In this document: positions 5,626-6,237 of the stretch, piece after piece
Numbering within the stretch: the first letter of the stretch is position 1
How the letters are laid out: every line of letters starts with the position of its first letter
Assembly (NCBI GenBank): GCA_023423975.1
Contig: JAFAEO010000069.1
Location: 1-6,237 of the forward strand
DNA length: 6,237 nt
Source of the DNA: Pseudomonadota bacterium
GTDB taxonomy: Bacteria > Pseudomonadota > Gammaproteobacteria > Burkholderiales > Burkholderiaceae_B
Direction: 5' to 3'
Notes under the pieces: model-generated
The model's input: only the letters and a program-made list of their open reading frames with translations
What the model was told of the DNA's origin: nothing
Database searches by the model: none
Translations under genes and position numbers: made by a program

Positions 5626-6237
5626 ATGGATCTACAACTGACAGGTCAACGGGCCATCGTGACCGCAGGAGCTGCGGGAATTGGCCGCGCAATTGTCGAC
5701 AGTATGCTGGCGGCCGGAATGAAGGTTGCAACCTGCGATATCGACGAAACTGCTTTGGCAAGTTTACCGGGCGAGGTTAGCCGCGCGCGCGTTGATGTCT
5801 CGGACGAGACGGCGCTGAAAGCTTTTATGGACAAGGCTATAGCCGATCTTAGCGGGCTTGACTGCCTTGTCAACAATGCGGGTATCGCAGGACCAACCGG
5901 ACGGATCGAGGCCATCGATAGCGCCGATTGGCGCAAGACATTGGACGTCGTTCTGACAAGCCAGTTCCTGACCACTGCACGTGCGGTCGATGCTTTGCGC
6001 CAAAGCGAAAACCCGTCGATTGTGAATATGTCCTCGCTCGCGGGACGCTTGGGCTTTGCCTTGCGCACGCCCTATGCCGCCGCAAAGTGGGGCGTGATCG
6101 GTCTGACCAAATCGCTTTCCATCGAACTTGGGGGAGATGGAATTCGCGTGAACGCCATCCTGCCAGGCCTCGTGGCCGGAGATCGGCAGCGCCGGGTTCT
6201 CGAAGCCAAGGCGCAGCAGCGCGGCCTGGGCTTTGCC
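5626..6237 (+). CDS. Short-chain dehydrogenase/reductase (SDR), partial at the right edge
   Basis: The frame is open for 204 codons to the window edge; a classical SDR is about 250 residues, so some 50 are missing. The cofactor motif is TAGAAGIG at 13-20 (Ala14 where Gly is usual). Asp38 at the end of the second strand suggests NAD(H) rather than NADP(H). NNAG is at 83-86, and the active site is Ser137, Tyr150, Lys154 (YAAAK). A PG motif follows at 180-181 in VNAILPGLVAG. The tetrad Asn expected in the DVN-L-T motif is Val109 (LDVVLTSQ). The likely reaction is reversible oxidation of a secondary alcohol; the substrate is unknown, and automated labels such as 3-oxoacyl-ACP reductase would not be safe. 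The ATG lies 2 nt after the regulator stop, with GGAG (5611-5614) 11 nt upstream inside the regulator gene. It is probably a catabolic enzyme for the compound taken up by the divergent transporter. Confidence 0.93.
   Translation, partial: MDLQLTGQRAIVTAGAAGIGRAIVDSMLAAGMKVATCDIDETALASLPGEVSRARVDVSDETALKAFMDKAIADLSGLDCLVNNAGIAGPTGRIEAIDSADWRKTLDVVLTSQFLTTARAVDALRQSENPSIVNMSSLAGRLGFALRTPYAAAKWGVIGLTKSLSIELGGDGIRVNAILPGLVAGDRQRRVLEAKAQQRGLGFA

Overview
The window carries one complete branched-chain-type (HAAT/Liv family) ABC importer operon on the minus strand. A divergently transcribed regulator/dehydrogenase pair lies on the plus strand. Base composition (GC-rich, by eye in the upper 50s percent), codon use, a Tat-type signal on the binding protein, and the combination of a Liv transporter, an FCD-type GntR regulator and SDR or hydroxyacyl-CoA-type dehydrogenases suggest an alphaproteobacterium, probably Rhodobacteraceae-like. 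That assignment is inference, because the window holds no phylogenetic marker.

Minus strand, in the direction of transcription: a periplasmic substrate-binding protein (4796-3555); a 110-nt gap with a perfect 9-bp hairpin (3508-3530); a LivH-type permease (3444-2569); and, 7 nt later, an 833-residue protein (2561-60) that fuses the LivM permease, LivG ATPase and LivF ATPase into one chain. After a further 13 nt the first 15 codons of another gene (46 to 1, running off the left edge) encode a dinucleotide-binding N-terminus of the 3-hydroxyacyl-CoA dehydrogenase/lambda-crystallin type. The tight spacing suggests one transcript.

Plus strand: an FCD-subfamily GntR regulator (4916-5623) is followed after 2 nt by a short-chain dehydrogenase/reductase (5626 to the right edge, truncated by the window).

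The 119-nt divergent spacer (4797-4915) holds a 23-bp inverted repeat (4865-4887, 10 of 11 arm positions paired). It sits across the likely -10 of the minus-strand promoter and the likely -35 of the plus-strand promoter. The simplest model is that the GntR protein binds there and controls both its own operon and the transporter operon in response to the imported compound or a metabolite of it. The two NAD(P)-type dehydrogenases would then oxidise that compound, most likely a hydroxylated organic acid, polyol or related small molecule. The substrate cannot be read from the sequence.

Nothing here looks like a mobile element, CRISPR array, RNA gene or defence system. The most distinctive items are the three-domain LivM-LivG-LivF fusion, the divergent operator, and an SDR that lacks the usual catalytic-tetrad asparagine.
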